Below are positions 33,148-45,268 of a stretch of 64,000 nucleotides of DNA, one piece after another. Position numbers and translations under genes: made by a program. This DNA comes from Conchocele bisecta (Eukaryota > Mollusca > Bivalvia > Lucinida > Thyasiridae). Below the pieces are notes generated by a model. The model was not told the origin of the DNA, did not search any database, and worked only from the letters and a program-made list of their open reading frames with translations. Position 1 is the first letter of the stretch. Every line of letters begins with the position of its first letter. The stretch spans positions 218,229,679 to 218,293,678 of the forward strand of contig CM055265.1 in the NCBI GenBank assembly GCA_029237695.1, read 5' to 3'.

Positions 33148-33490
33148 CAACAACAACAACGTCGCCCACTCCAAAGTAAGTATTATTTGATATTTTCCTT
33201 AATATGCAACGAATTTTAATGAAATATGGCGCAGCAAACGCGTCTTCATGAGTTGGTGGTCCCGGGAGTTTGGCACCGACTTATGTCGGTTTTGCGAAAA
33301 ACCACAGAAGTTTGGGCGAAAATACAGAGACCACCAAATGCAGCTAAACAAGACGCGTTTGATGCGCCATATTTCATCAAAATCCGTCACGTAATAAGGA
33401 CACTATAAAAGAATACGTACTGTGAATCAGATGGATTCTGGAAATTTCAGTACTTGTTGTTGTTCGTACCACGTGATCATACACCTTGAT
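33148..33490. mobile_element. Palindromic MITE with CACGTG ends, 'CAACAACAAC' family, copy 1
   Basis: CAACAACAACAACGTCGCCC, TTTGATATTTTCC, CAGCAAACGCGTCTTCATGA, GTTTGGCACCGACTTATGTC. The right half is inverted and ends ACCACGTGATCATACACC. The central hairpin seen in other copies is deleted. Others are at 38338-38468 (half), 40518-40917, 44739-45136 and 52895-53250. Confidence 0.8.
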
Positions 33491-33869
33491 GTATACATAT
33501 TAATAATATTAGAGAATTAAGAAGAAAGACTATATTTGCGAGGCGTAACCAGATAGAAAATTCAGGTTAGTGGGGGCAGTGGGGGTGGTGATCTCGTATA
33601 CATGCATGTCAGCACCAGCCCAATTTCTCGACTAGGAGAATGAGACACATGTGTCGTTATGAAGCCTCGTATTCCGCATTCAATATTGTTCGCTGAATAT
33701 ATGACATATATCACTGATCGACATGCTACTTTGCGTCCAGACTGCGTGGGATATGAATTTAAGTCTAGAGTAGGCGTAGTTTCTCAATTGTAAATGAGAC
33801 ACATATGATAAAATGTCATAAAGTACAAATATTGCATTCGATCTGCATTCATTTCTCATCAAAAGTATA

Positions 33870-33945
33870 CTTTGTTGCCACTCAGATGAACCGTCTCGTC
33901 GAGACGGTTCATCTGAGTGGTAACAACAAACACTTTGTGTGAGAG
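33870..33945. repeat. Palindrome, 'TTGAACCGTCTCGACGAG' family
   Basis: GATGAACCGTCTCGTCGAGA / GACGGTTCATCTGAGTGG with flanks TTGTTGCCACT and GTGGTAACAACAAAC. Confidence 0.75.
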
Positions 33946-34269
33946 ATAAGAAAAAGTATCAGATATTTCCACGTAAAAATGGGTTAAAATCTAAACTTGG
34001 CAAAGTTTATAGGGGTGCGTGCGCCGGACACGCCCCCGCCTGGATCCACACTAGCTTAGAAAATCTCAGCTCTACGGAGGACTTTTACTATTTCATCTGT
34101 CTTTTATATTTTCTGTATCTGTATATACAATACGTCCTGTTTTCTGATAGACCGTGCCCCAGCTGCTGCTACTTGGAACCCCGCTATCAGATCAACAGAT
34201 TACATTTGATAATTACCCTTGCAACCCCAACGCTCCAAATAAGTTCAATATTCTAAAACTCTGTAGATC

Positions 34270-34475
34270 CTGGGGGCCGTTTCACTAAACTTCGATCGAC
34301 TAAAATGTTCGTAAGTGCAAAATTATGATAGTCTGTAAATTTCGCATTAACAATGTTTTCTTGTAAATAATTATTGGATTTACATTTATTGAGCATAGGC
34401 TGCATAAACAGCCTATGCTCAATAAATGTAAATCCATAAATTGAAATTTACAGACGATCTTGAATTTGAACTTTG
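34270..34475. mobile_element. Palindromic MITE, 'TTTCACTAAACTT' family
   Basis: GGGGGCCGTTTCACTAAACT then the GAGCATAGGCTGCAT / CAGCCTATGCTC palindrome. The right end was replaced by the next palindrome. Confidence 0.8.
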
Positions 34476-34486
34476 TACCTAAGAAT

Positions 34487-34742
34487 ATCACAGGTTGAAG
34501 TAACGGACCGAGGTCTATAAATACATTAAATATGCCTAAAAGTATCAATAACTGAAGAAAAAATAAGCTAAAAAAAAGATTTTACTCTATTCATTACTCC
34601 CTCCATATAGACTTATACATGTATAAGTCTATATGGAGGGAGTAAAAACTTATGTTTAGCTTATTTTGTTTTCATTTATTGATGCTTTTAGGCATATTTA
34701 ATGTATTTATAGACCTCGGTCCGTTACTTTAAACCTGTGAAG
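34487..34742. mobile_element. Palindromic MITE
   Basis: CACAGGTTGAAGTAACGGAC and GGTCCGTTACTTTAAACCTG close a stem containing GGTCTATAAATACATTAAAT. It is centred on a perfect palindrome (CTCCCTCCATATAGACTTAT and its complement) around 34620. Confidence 0.85.
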
Positions 34743-35080
34743 AAGATGTGCGGTAGCTCATGAAAACTATTTTCAACATTTAATGTCGAAATTGACGAAA
34801 TGTCTATGGCAAATGCGGTTTATATGAAAATTTCATCAACATTCGACTTTATTTACAGAAAATATCAGTTTCTGTAAATAGTTTTCATAAAAAACACGCA
34901 TATCTTTTTTTGTACATATCCTCGTAATGAAAGTTTAAAATTAAAAGTTAAAAATGAAAAATGAAAAATGCTACGAACTTTTTCTCCAGAATTTACCATT
35001 TTCAGAAACTGCAACATAAACTTTTAAACGGCTATATGTTGTGGTAATTACATGTACATGTATGTTCATTTATTATCTAG

Positions 35081-35215
35081 AGGGGGGATCCGGGGTTGCA
35101 AGAACGGTAACTCTTGTAATTACTCCCGTACCGTACGGGAGTAGATTGCAAGAATTACCTTCGCAACCAGACAACCATCCCCACCCCCGTTGCCCAAATG
35201 CTGGATCCGCCCCTG
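35081..35215. mobile_element. hAT-like MITE end pair enclosing a hairpin MITE
   Basis: GGGGGGATCCGGGG on the left and CTGGATCCGCCCCTG on the right. Inside (35095-35180) is a copy of the GTTGC...GGTAACTCTTG hairpin seen at 25828, apparently a nested insertion. Outer ends are imprecise. Confidence 0.6.
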
Positions 35216-35502
35216 AAGGGACCTATTCATACTTCACTAGTTGCATGTTTGTAGATCCCAGTAAGTATATCCATGTGCATTAATAATTATACGTGTACAT
35301 TGGTATATATGTTAATGATTATGTTACCTTATTGTACCAGTATTAAAAAATAAATAACACAATTGGTATTTTATTTAAGTGGTAGGGTATGTAGTACTGT
35401 ACACGCACGTAGAGCCCAATATTTCTGTAAATATGACAAGAGATGCATGCACTGGTATCAGGGTTAAGCATAATGTAACGATATTTTTTCGTAGTCTCTA
35501 TT

Positions 35503-35848
35503 TTACGGAGCCCCGCAGGGGACGTAGAATTCTTTTTTTTTTAATTCGTTCCCACGAAATAACAATTCCTTCCCTCAATTTAACAATTCGTTCACGAACT
35601 AATAATTCGTTCCCGTGGGAACGAATGATTAATTCGTGGGAACGAATTGTTATATCGTGTGAACGAATTGTTAATTCGAGGGAACGAATTGTTAATTCTA
35701 GGGAACGAATTGTTTAATTGCGGGAACGAATTGTCATTTCGTGGGAACGAATTGTGGGAACGAATTGTTAAATTGAGGGAACAAATTGTTATGTCGTGGG
35801 AACGAATTAATAAAAAAAAGAATTCTACATCCCCTGCGGGGCCCAGTA
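35503..35848. mobile_element. Foldback element of 21-bp units, 'TTCGTTCC' family, copy 2
   Basis: Ends TTACGGAGCCCCGCAGGGGA and CATCCCCTGCGGGGC. Short left field, long right field of GGGAACGAATTGTTAATTCG-type units. Confidence 0.85.
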
Positions 35849-35953
35849 CTATTTGATATGGTTTACACCTGTACAAAGTACTGCACTCTGGTTTCAAGTT
35901 ATAGAATATATATGTCGTGTGACTACAATGTTATAAGAAACATTCGTTGACTT

Positions 35954-36341
35954 CAGGCGCGGATACAGGGGGGGGGGGGGGGGGGTGGGGGGGGGGGGGG
36001 GTTCCAGGGGGTCTCTTCTCCCCCCCCCCCCCCCTCCCCCCCCCGCCCCCCCCCCCCCCTGCTGCTCCCGGCCAAAAAAATCAAAAACAAATCTACAATA
36101 CTCGAATAGTTGAATGACTTGTTTCGTGGCCTAGGTGTCAGGAAATCGCATCTGCGGCGATCTGGCATTTAAAAATTTCTTGGGGGGGGGGGGGGTGGGG
36201 GGGGGGGGGGGGGGGGGGCGGGGACCGCCAGACCCCCCGACTTTACAATGCGCATCGCGCTTCTCGCTCGCAGAGGTCGGCTACACAGATTTGGAATTTC
36301 AGACCTCCCCCCCTGCAATTATATTTCTGTATCCGCCCCTG
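35954..36341. mobile_element. hAT-like MITE(s) with long poly-G and poly-C runs
   Basis: Begins CAGGCGCGGATACAGG, ends CTGTATCCGCCCCTG. It holds poly-G at about 35970-36000 and 36181-36220, and poly-C at about 36020-36060. The internal poly-G/poly-C structure suggests two related copies fused or nested. Flanks GACTT and GACAG match at only three of five. Confidence 0.6.
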
Positions 36342-37199
36342 GACAGCAGATATTAGAGACGCCGAAACAATGCACACTGCATAAGCATTGTGTTCTTTAT
36401 AATGGACATGCTTCACACCATAACAAAGGAATATACGTACAACACATTGAAATATAAACCGCCAACTGAGAAACACAAGGCCATGTTTTCATTACCGTTG
36501 CTCATTCATGTAGGTCAAATCAATAAGTATTAGTTAGATGACGGTTCGTCCGTATGTACGAATATATAATCCGCGAGCTTTAGCGAGCGGGTTATCACTC
36601 AGCTACAAGCTCGCGGGTTATCACTCAGCTACAATAATTCGCCTCCGATATGTTATCTACGGCTACAAGTTGACCCATTCAAAAAATGTGAACAACCGAA
36701 GTGCATACCCAAACCTGTTGCATGTATGTCAAAATTTACAAGATATACATGTAAATGTCAGAAAAACATATGGACACAGTAAAATAATTTCTGTATATGC
36801 ATATTCTTTATTAATAATTTATTGATACAGCTTTGACAGTTTTATATCACTAACATATCAAACACGTTACATTAAAGAGATGGGGTTAAATTGCTACCCT
36901 CGCGAGAGGTGTGGAGCTGGGTAGCAATTTTTTTTTCTAGTTATCACTCGTACATGCGGACAAACGTGATCTAACTTATTTATCACGTCTGAATGTACAT
37001 ACCTTGTACACGAGCTGTGTTAATACAGAAACAACACCCGGAAATGTATCAAAGATGTGATAACAATACAATGGATCATGCCCATGAAGAGTAGACTGCA
37101 TACGTTCTTGCGTATGAGTATGTTGCCGTACATGTATATATATGTTACATGTACCGTATATACTCGTAGTACGTCTGCATAAAAAACAATTTCGGATTA
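36342..37199. other. Mixed repeat remnants
   Basis: 36560-36635 has two partial copies of CGAGCTTTAGCGAGCGGGTT. 36945-37050 (GATAACAATAC-side sequence with TTTCCGGGTGTTG complement) matches 47862-48000 in inverted orientation. No gene seen. Confidence 0.45.
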
Positions 37200-37845
37200 T
37201 AGAGCTCAGCCGAGCCCATCCCGTTTCCGTGCGGCGCCAAATATTGTTTCCCATTCACGGCACTAACCTAACTATTCTATTTATCCGGTCAACACTACTA
37301 AATAGCTTTAAAATGCAAAACAATAACCCCAGCCGCATCCTCAAAATCGGAGAATCGACTAGTATGACAACCGCACATATTTAATTATTTATACGCAGTC
37401 AGGGGCGTAGCCAGGGACAAATTTCTGACGCACACATATCAAATGCTAGAACATTAGGTGAGCATGGCTCACTCGTCGACCTAGCGAAGTGAGGGAGAGT
37501 GCTAGGTGGGTCCGGGGGCATGCTCCCTCGGATTTTTTTTGAAACTGAGATCCTATCTAACGCGTTTTCCTGCATTATTTACGGCACCATTTGTTTGTAA
37601 TTTGATACAAAATGCGTTCTGTTCCAGACTCAATAGCAACCCCCCCCCCACCCCCAAGATTTTATTGCAGGTTTCGAAAAATAAGCCTTTTTTTATTATT
37701 ATTTTAATTTTTTTCTCGTACGCACGTGCGTACGTATGCCTGGCTACGCCACTGGCAGTGATTATGTCGTATTGACAGGATATCAAAAATGTTTCACTGC
37801 ACCGTGATTCACGGCACATACGCACTGTGTTGACGGAATACAATC
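37200..37845. mobile_element. Reverse copy of the 27708-28014 MITE pair, interrupted by a hAT-like MITE
   Basis: TTTCCCATTCACGGCACTAA, CCGGTCAACAC, TTTAAAATGCAAAA, then after the insert GACAGGATATCAAAAATG and GTGTTGACGG. This mirrors 27708-28014. Confidence 0.78.
37400..37754. mobile_element. Non-autonomous hAT-like element, 355 bp, 5-bp target duplication
   Basis: Ends CAGGGGCGTAGCCAGG and CCTGGCTACGCCACTG (15 of 16 match when inverted). Direct repeats GCAGT at 37395-37399 and 37755-37759. The uninterrupted host sequence (complement of CTAATCACTGCGTAT) is seen at about 27785-27800. No transposase ORF. Confidence 0.85.
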
Positions 37846-38337
37846 CATTTCTGCGACTCGCGACCAAAACGGGCGTCATATTCCTTTACCATATACCGTG
37901 ATGGTCGCGGGTTAGAATCATCGCGTGAACTGTGAACGCAATATACTTTTGTGATATATGTATAAATACTGGTGCCTTTTCCGGAGGAGAGCTTACATGT
38001 TGCATGATAAATTGGATCTGGTGTTAGCACCATGTACACAGCAGTAAGTTTGAATCAAATATTGTTTTACTGCACCTTTGGGTCACCAGAGAATTATATT
38101 ACTAAATAAAAGCGCAATTACATTAGGCCATGCCATTATTTTCCTCTGTTAAGCGTCCACCCAGATGGCAAAAACCTACCTATGTATCCGGTAAAAAAAC
38201 AAACAAGGTCTTGAAACAAAAACGAATCTGCAAAGTTTGAGGAAGTTTTTAGCATAAATTTAAATTTCCGCCAGTAAACTTTAGGAAAAAGATAAGAAGA
38301 AAATACTCTAATTAAACTTATTAAGCGTAAATTCATG

Positions 38338-38468
38338 TTTGATGCGCCATATTTAATCAAAATCCGTTACGTAATAAGGACAATATAAAATAATACGTAC
38401 TTTGAATCAGATGGATTCTGGAAGTTTCAGTACTTGTTGTTGTTAGTACCACGTGACCATACACCTTG
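38338..38468. mobile_element. Half copy of the CACGTG-ended palindromic MITE
   Basis: TTTGATGCGCCATATTTAAT, GTAATAAGGACAATATAAAA and ACCACGTGACCATACACC, the right half only. Confidence 0.75.
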
Positions 38469-39707
38469 ACATGATACGATCCAAGACCGTGAGGCTATGG
38501 TGCTTATCCGGACTTGATCAGTCATTCTCAGTGGCGTAGAGCTCCACTTTGAAAAAGTGTATGCAGGCACAATCATGTTACCGCGGGACGGAGTACACTG
38601 CGGGGTGGGGGTATTCCTGGGTATGTCCCCACCACCGGGGAAATGTTTAATCCCTTAATGCAAATCCGTGCATCTGGCGAGTTGCAAATGAAAATTGAAC
38701 TTTATGTGATATTGCTTTCTTTTTTCCCCGGATATATTTACACAGTAGCTATAGGACAGACACACACCTACCCATAAGGTTAGCCACCTCCAAATAGTTT
38801 TACTATATAATTTAACCGATTGCCATCCAATAAGGTCAGTCTCTCCTACTTTCACTATTCGTATGGATGCTGTGGGACCCACTTGTACATGACCTGCAGC
38901 CAGTCTGTACTGGTTCTGCATGAACTAAACAATAGGTTCACTTACTCCTAAGAAAGAAAAATCCAACCTTGTCATATCCTCCACTATTGTTTACATTTTT
39001 TGGCCACGTAAACTCTGTTTACATCACGTGACCAACAGGTTCAGTATTTTCTTTTAAATGTTACAAATATGCTGAAAACTGGTGTTAAAAGCACCCCAAA
39101 ATGTTTCTCAAGTGAAACTGGGTAGTAATGGGTCAATATTTGCAAGCAAACGGTGTCTGTGACCCCAAAACACCCGCACTATTTTTTTATACCGGACTAT
39201 TTTTGCCCTGTGCGATTTCGCACCATTTGGTATCCTTCGTTTGTCGCCTGATATTTTTAATTTTAAGGGAAAGAAAACGTGTTTTGACATCGCATGATAA
39301 TTGTTTCCCTTAGATGATCTCTGCGGTGATACTCTGTGAAAACATGTTTTCGTCGAGAAATAAATGGAATAATATGTATCATCATCAGACGACAGTTTGA
39401 TTCAGAATGGTAAGGGTTAAGCATAAGCCTGGCGACCACCGGTTTATTAATCATGTTACATGTGCCATTATCCGGGTACTGCCACCAAATGCCAAAGGTA
39501 GCAACTAAGGCGTGTATCTATCACACCTGCCAATTAGCTGCCTGTAGTGCTTTCAAAATGACCTGTCAGTTTACTTTTACCTTGGATGACTTGATCTCTT
39601 GAAATATTGGGATACATGTATAAAGTCTATGCTCTTTGCTATATCGTGTGCTGAAATGGATTGAATAAATACGAAAGCCGGTTAGGGTCAAATGAAATAG
39701 TAAACAA

Positions 39708-39978
39708 TAATTATCGTACGAACGAGAAATAAAAACGTATTAACGAGAAACTTTATGGTACACACGACAAATAAACACGTACCTACTACTAACGAGACAT
39801 ATTATCGTACTAACGAGAAATAAATACGTACGAACGAAAAACAGTATCCTACAAACAAGAAATAAACGCGTACTAATGAGAAACATTCTCGTACAAACGA
39901 GAAATAAACTCGTACGAACGAGAACCTTTCTCGCACAAACGATAACAAAACACGTAGGAACGAGAATCATTCTGGTAT
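39708..39978. repeat. Irregular 21-bp array, 'ACGAGAAATAAACTCGTACGA' type
   Basis: About twelve units of 21-22 bases with alternating ACGAGAAATAAA and CGTAC, for example AACGAGAAATAAATACGTAC. Unlike the TTCGTTCC and GATATC elements, no terminal inverted repeat was found. Confidence 0.75.
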
Positions 39979-39989
39979 AATAATGCAAA

Positions 39990-40232
39990 TTAACCCTTAG
40001 ACGCTATCTTAATTATTTTGTCGTCTGCTGTTTATTTTCTATTTTCCATTTTTATCATGAAAACATGCTTTGACAGCACTTTAGAATAATTTACAACATG
40101 CTTTGACAGCACTTCAGAATTGATTGGAAATGATTCTGAAGTGCTGTTAAAACATGTTTGTATTGAGAAATAAGGCATGTTATAAAAGCATGAACAGACG
40201 ACAATTGTTGTGTGTAGCGATCTCAGGGTTAA
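39990..40232. mobile_element. MITE, 'GTCGTCTGCTGTT' family
   Basis: TTAACCCTTAGACGCTATCT to TGTAGCGATCTCAGGGTTAA, with AACATGCTTTGACAGCACTT repeated in tandem on the left arm. Confidence 0.82.
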
Positions 40233-40517
40233 CAATGTAACTGACAGGTCCATGTCAACGCACACTACCTGCTCTGGAATCCCGCACCTCGCAGTATGCC
40301 GACATAATAATAAATACTGCACGCTGCATGTTCGGCTTTTCTCGCACAAAAACAACCTTAATCCAAATGTGCCCAGTAGAGATGAGGATCATATGATCAT
40401 ATGTCTCGTTGTAGTCACTGAGCAGTTTTCCTTTGATTTGTGACTGTGACTGGACAAATGACATCCTGTACGGTTCGCCGTTCCGTAAATGAAACACCCG
40501 TTATGCTTCTAACAACA

Positions 40518-40917
40518 AGGTGCATGCTCACGTGGTTACAACAACAACAACAATTACGGAAACTTCCAGAAGTACCTCCGATTCAAAGTACATACTATTT
40601 TATAGTGTCCTTATCATCAAACGCGTCTGCTGCATTTTGTGGTCTCGGTACTTTGGCCCAAACTTCTGTCGTTTTTGCGAAGAATCGATTTCCGTGTTTA
40701 CTGACACGGAAATCGATTCTTCCCAGAAACGACATAAGTATGTGCCAAACTCCCGAGACCACCAAACACAGCTCATAAACGGTCACGTTTGCTGGGCCAT
40801 ATTTAATAAAAGATATGTTTCAAATTAAGGAAAATATTAAATAATACTTACTTCGGAGTGGGCGGGCTTTCAACACTTTCAGCCATTGTTGTTGTTGTAA
40901 CCACGTGATCATGCACA
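40518..40917. mobile_element. Palindromic MITE with CACGTG ends, complete copy
   Basis: AAGGTGCATGCTCACGTGG to CCACGTGATCATGCACATT. Central perfect hairpin AAGAATCGATTTCCGTGT / ACACGGAAATCGATTCTT near 40680-40718. Confidence 0.85.
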
Positions 40918-42389
40918 TTGGAACAAGCAATATACAGTATACACTGATAATGTTAAACAGCTTGAAGTAGCTCTTCAGGAAGAATAGGAAGCAATGCTTC
41001 AACGTGTCATTCGGTCATGGGTACACTCAATGTGCAGACGTTGTCAAACATTGAGCAACGCCCAAGGTGGGGTACACTAGGTACTGAATACGGTCATTGT
41101 CACACCCGTTATCCGGAGATACGCAACTAGGGGAGGAGAACATGGAAAGGGGAACGCACAAACTAGTGGGAATTTGGAGGGTTTGTAAAATTAGCTAAAA
41201 CAATATATGTTATGCATGATCAGAACAATGTGAGCTTGCAACGTTGAGGAAGAATGATTGAAGCACATGTAGCAAAAATATTGAGCTCGAACGCCGTCGT
41301 AAAAGTTTAAAATTTATAAATTCAATATAGGATTTTATTTTTTGTTGTCATTTTTGTTGTCATTTTTGTTTAAAAAATCGTCTTTCCTGCACCAATCGTA
41401 TGCTTTTCAGCACTATCAGGCATACAGTTATGTTTGCTGATCATTTACACTGATACATTGAAAGCGACAGCGACCAGGATCTTCTGAGAAAAAAATGGCG
41501 GCCGTTTTATGCACCGTGGTATAGCGCAAAATGGTGCACAAAAACTATGGGACTGGAGGACACAAATTGGGGGACGAGTGCACACAAACTGTGGAACGCG
41601 CTGCACAGAAAATGCCAATATACGTGGGTTTTAAGTTGCAAATTCACGTATGTATTTACAAAAATATTATATTTGCAGACGAGGATCCACGAATATTTAC
41701 GCAGGGGCCGGTCCAAATGTGTCTGTAAGGAATTTATGCAAGTTTTTAATCAATATTCACCACAATTATGCATTGTTTTAGTAAGTTCGCTGTTCAATGC
41801 AGGCTTCTTTAGCAGCGCTCGTTTATTAATGGGCTGGCAGAGCCTCATTTCGTATTTCAATCAGTAAACCCGTTTAATACATATCACACATTAAACCATA
41901 GGTCACCACCTAAACTCGGAGGAAACCCGGAGTACCCGGAGAAAGACCACAGCAAGTTTGCACGGCATACGACAAGTCGACATGATTTCATCCGCAGAAT
42001 TTCGGGGGGTCGCCATAAAGTTTTGTCCGCGATAACCAATCCATCGATTCACAAGTGCATTCGTTCGTCCTACGACATTCCGTCCGTCATAGAATGTTTT
42101 GTGACGCAATCGTTGTTGTTTCTGTAGCACCCACTGTTTGTCGGAGAGCACCGTGATGTGATATACAACATATAAACACCATACTTATACTAAGTAACAC
42201 TGCAATTGTATTGTATGTATATATATTCCTCCGGTGTCCTCGGAGCACCCTCGTCCTAGCGAGATATCTCTTTATTTCCCATCACCAAGGGTAACTGCGG
42301 TACGTCTTATCTGTGTACATTGTTCCATCTAGACAGTCACCATGCATGTATTACATGTGTGTAAAATATTTACACGATCACCACCACAA

Positions 42390-42500
42390 AGTGTCTTGCT
42401 CAAGGACACAACACGCCGGCTCCGACCGCGTCTCGAACCTGCGCAGTTCGGGGACCTCCGATCCACAGTCCATCTCGCTACACCCTAGGCCACTCGCGCT
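42390..42500 (-). mobile_element. tRNA-derived SINE
   Basis: On the minus strand a near-consensus A box TGGCCTAGGGT (42492-42482) and B box GTTCGAGAC (42438-42430) precede TGTCCTTGAGCAAGACACTT, a tail also present in the SINE at 49958. Confidence 0.78.
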
Positions 42501-42747
42501 CCAGCATCACTGTCTTTACCGGTGGAAAGTTCTTAAACTTGTGGCGGTGGGTGCTCTATGTGTGTTTTGCAGCCCGCTGACGGACTGTGCAGTATCTCAA
42601 TTGCAATGAGAGTCGGTCCTTATTCCGGGATAATTCCGACTGGAATGTGTCGCTATCTGCCTCGAGAATACACAGGACACTCTCATTATGGTTATCATTG
42701 CCAAACGTCTTGCTAACGCCAATGATAATAAGATTGAGTTGCACCTT

Positions 42748-42979
42748 CAGGCCCGGATCCAGGGGGGTGGGGGCGTGAGAGGCGTACGCCCCCCCCCCCC
42801 CCTATTTTTGACGAAGCAATGATTTTTTTTATTCAGATTAGAAAAGGCTATCAGTATTCTGTTCTCAAATGCCAGGAAAATGCATCAGAGACACTCAAAT
42901 TTTCTAAATTTTCTAGGGGAGGACCCCCATACCCCCTCACCCACGCCCCCCCTTTCTCCAAATCCAGGATCCGGCCCTG
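42748..42979. mobile_element. Non-autonomous hAT-like element, 232 bp, 5-bp target duplication
   Basis: CAGGCCCGGATCCAGG to CCAGGATCCGGCCCTG with direct repeats ACCTT at 42743-42747 and 42980-42984. Confidence 0.85.
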
Positions 42980-43879
42980 ACCTTGGCTGCACTACTTCGC
43001 CTGGTCATCGATTAGCATGGTTAACTCAGTTCCGCATGGTTGATTCTCCCAAACCCCGTGCTTCAAGTTATAAACGAAGTGTGGTGCTAGTTTAGGTGGT
43101 GACCTATGGTTTAATGTGTGATATGTATTAAACGGGTTTACTGATTGCATACGAAATGAGGCTCTGCTCGCCCATTAATAAACGAGCGCTGCTAAAGAAG
43201 CCTGCATTGAACAGCGAACTTACTAAAACAATGCATAATTGTGGTGAATATTGATTAAAAACTTGCATAAATTCCTTACAGACACATTTGGACCGGCCCC
43301 TGCGTAAATATTCGTGGATCCTCGTCTGCAAATATAATATTTTTGTAAATACATACGTGAATTTGCACTTAAAACCCACGTATATTGGCATTTTCTGTGC
43401 AACGCGTTCCACAGTTTGTGTGCACTCGTCCCCCAATTTGTGTCCTCCAGTCCCATAGTTTTTGTGCACCATTTTGCGCTATACCACGGTGCATAAAAAG
43501 GCCGCCATTTTTTTCTCAGAAGATCCTGGTCGCTATCGCTTTCAAGGTATCAGTGTAAATGATCAGCAAACATAACTGTATGCCTGATAGTGCTGAAAAG
43601 CATACGATTGGTGCAGGAAAGACGATTTTTTAAACAAAAATGAAAAAAAAAATAAAATCCTATATTGAATTTATATATTTTCAACTTTTACGACGGCGTT
43701 CGAGCTCAATATTTTTGCTACATGTGCTTCAATCATTCTTCCTCAACGTTGCAAGCTCACATTGTTCTGATCATGCATAAAATATATTGTTTTAGCTAAT
43801 TTTACAAACCCTCCAAATTCCCACTAGTTTGTGCGTTCCCCTTTCCATGTTCTCGTCCCCTAGTTGCGTATCTCCGGAT

Positions 43880-44551
43880 ACGATCACTGTAGGCGATCCA
43901 TTTTATGCTCTGGATAATCAATATTTACTAGGAAAGTTTCCAAATTGTGTTCTCGTTACTGCAGTTTTTGAAATGAAGGATGTTATTGTCTTTTCATTGT
44001 TTACACAATCTTCACATGCATCTAATGTTGTGGTGCAGTAGTTGCAGATTAGATTCAGCATTAACAACATTTTACATCAGGTTTTTAAACATACTTGTTT
44101 ACGAAATATCGAACAATTTATATACTGTAAACAATTGTTGGGCCTTGACTGTATTATCCTCAGCCCACTTTGAGTAAACTAGTGTAGACTGTAGATCATT
44201 ATCAGGCTACATGATGTGTGCTATTTGATCAACAGTTACAGTGATCACAAATCCCATAAGCCCCATCTCTCCAATCACAGCCATTTGTTAACTGTTATTA
44301 AATAGAACGTAAAACGTCCATTTAACATAACAGTCACATACACAAACAGAATACAAGACAGCCTGCAGGACAGATGGATGGATAGTTCTATTATAATATA
44401 CATCAGTGGAACCTCTCTAAACTGAACACAACACAACATCTGTGATCTTATTTGTAATGATTTGTTTACCATTTATATCCGGTGATAATAGTGTCTGTTC
44501 ATGATCGCACAGCACACAGCTATGGCTCAGAAAGATCAACTGCCTGATTTA
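43880..44551. other. No gene; one MITE fragment
   Basis: 44225-44285 is the right end of the 'GTGACTGGAGAAATG' MITE (GTGATCACAAATCCCATAAG, CTCCAATCACAGCCA). The rest is unassigned. Confidence 0.4.
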
Positions 44552-44620
44552 CAGTGAATCCTCTGTAAACCGGACACCCTGGGGACCTCCCAGGGTGTCC
44601 GGTTTACAGAGGTTTCACTG
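44552..44620. mobile_element. 69-bp pogo/Tigger-like MITE
   Basis: CAGTGAATCCTCTGTAAACC and its complement ending CACTG, flanked by TA on both sides (44550-44551, 44621-44622). Inner CGGACACCCTGG palindrome. A split relative is at 49707-49846 and a half at about 59303-59333. The TA flanks and CAGTGAAACCTCT end resemble pogo-superfamily MITEs. Confidence 0.8.
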
Positions 44621-44738
44621 TACATGTAATACATTTTATCTTTAGTCGTGTTGTGAGGAGGCGGGTCTGGGTACCAACACTGTTTGATGGTCTTTGCAAC
44701 CAATGTACACCCATGTCCGCTTGTGAAAGGTATAATTC

Positions 44739-45136
44739 AAGGTGCATGATCACGTGGTTACAACAACAACAACGCCGCCCACTCCAAAGTAAGTATTATT
44801 TGATATTGTCCTTACTATGCAACGGATTTTGATGACAAATGACGCAGCAAACGCGTCTTCAGGAGCTGCAGTTTGGTGGTCTAGGGAGTTTGGCACAAAC
44901 TTATGTCGTTTTTGCGAAGAATCGATTTCCGTGTCGGAGACAGGACATCGATTCTTCTCAAAAACGACAGAAGTTTGGGCGAAAATACAGAGACCACCAA
45001 ATGAAGCTTAACAAGACCCGTTTGATGCGCCATATTTCATCAAAATCCGTTACGTAATAAGGACACTATAAAATAATACGTACTTTGAATCGGTACTTGT
45101 TGTTGTTGTTGTTAGTACCACGTGATCATACACCTT
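44739..45136. mobile_element. Palindromic MITE with CACGTG ends, copy
   Basis: AAGGTGCATGATCACGTGG to CCACGTGATCATACACCTT, with central CGATTTCCGTGTCGGAGAC. The terminal inverted repeats are close to complete. Confidence 0.85.
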
Positions 45137-45175
45137 GCAATTGTGAGAGTTTGTATGCAATACAATCCATCAATG

Positions 45176-45268
45176 CAGGGGCGTCGGAACAGGTCCGGCA
45201 GGTCCGGCGACTGCGACATAAATTATATACATATCGCCAGGCCTGCCGGACCTGTTCCGACGCCCCTG
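45176..45268. mobile_element. 93-bp palindrome with CAGGGGCGTCGG ends
   Basis: CAGGGGCGTCGGAACAGGTC and its complement ending CGCCCCTG, inner CCGGCAGG / CCTGCCGG. A lone end (GCGCCCCTGCAC) near 45467 suggests a larger nested arrangement. Confidence 0.75.

Larger units (their letters stand above)
41108..43879. mobile_element. 2.77-kb inverted repeat (foldback) with about 800-bp arms
   Basis: Left arm 41108-41916, right arm 43085-43879, nearly identical. Outer ends are CCCGTTATCCGGAGATACG / CGTATCTCCGGATACG; inner ends are TTAGGTGGTGACCTATGG and complement. The arms carry an ORF-like stretch (MVHKNYGTGGHKLGDE...) mirrored on both strands, which I consider non-coding. The spacer holds a SINE (42390-42500) and a hAT-like MITE (42748-42979). 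Confidence 0.82.

Noticed and set aside
41531..43472. Mirrored 100-codon frames starting MVHKNYGTGGHKLGDE
   Set aside because: Both lie in the arms of the inverted repeat; no family resemblance and no splice context. Kept as part of the foldback.
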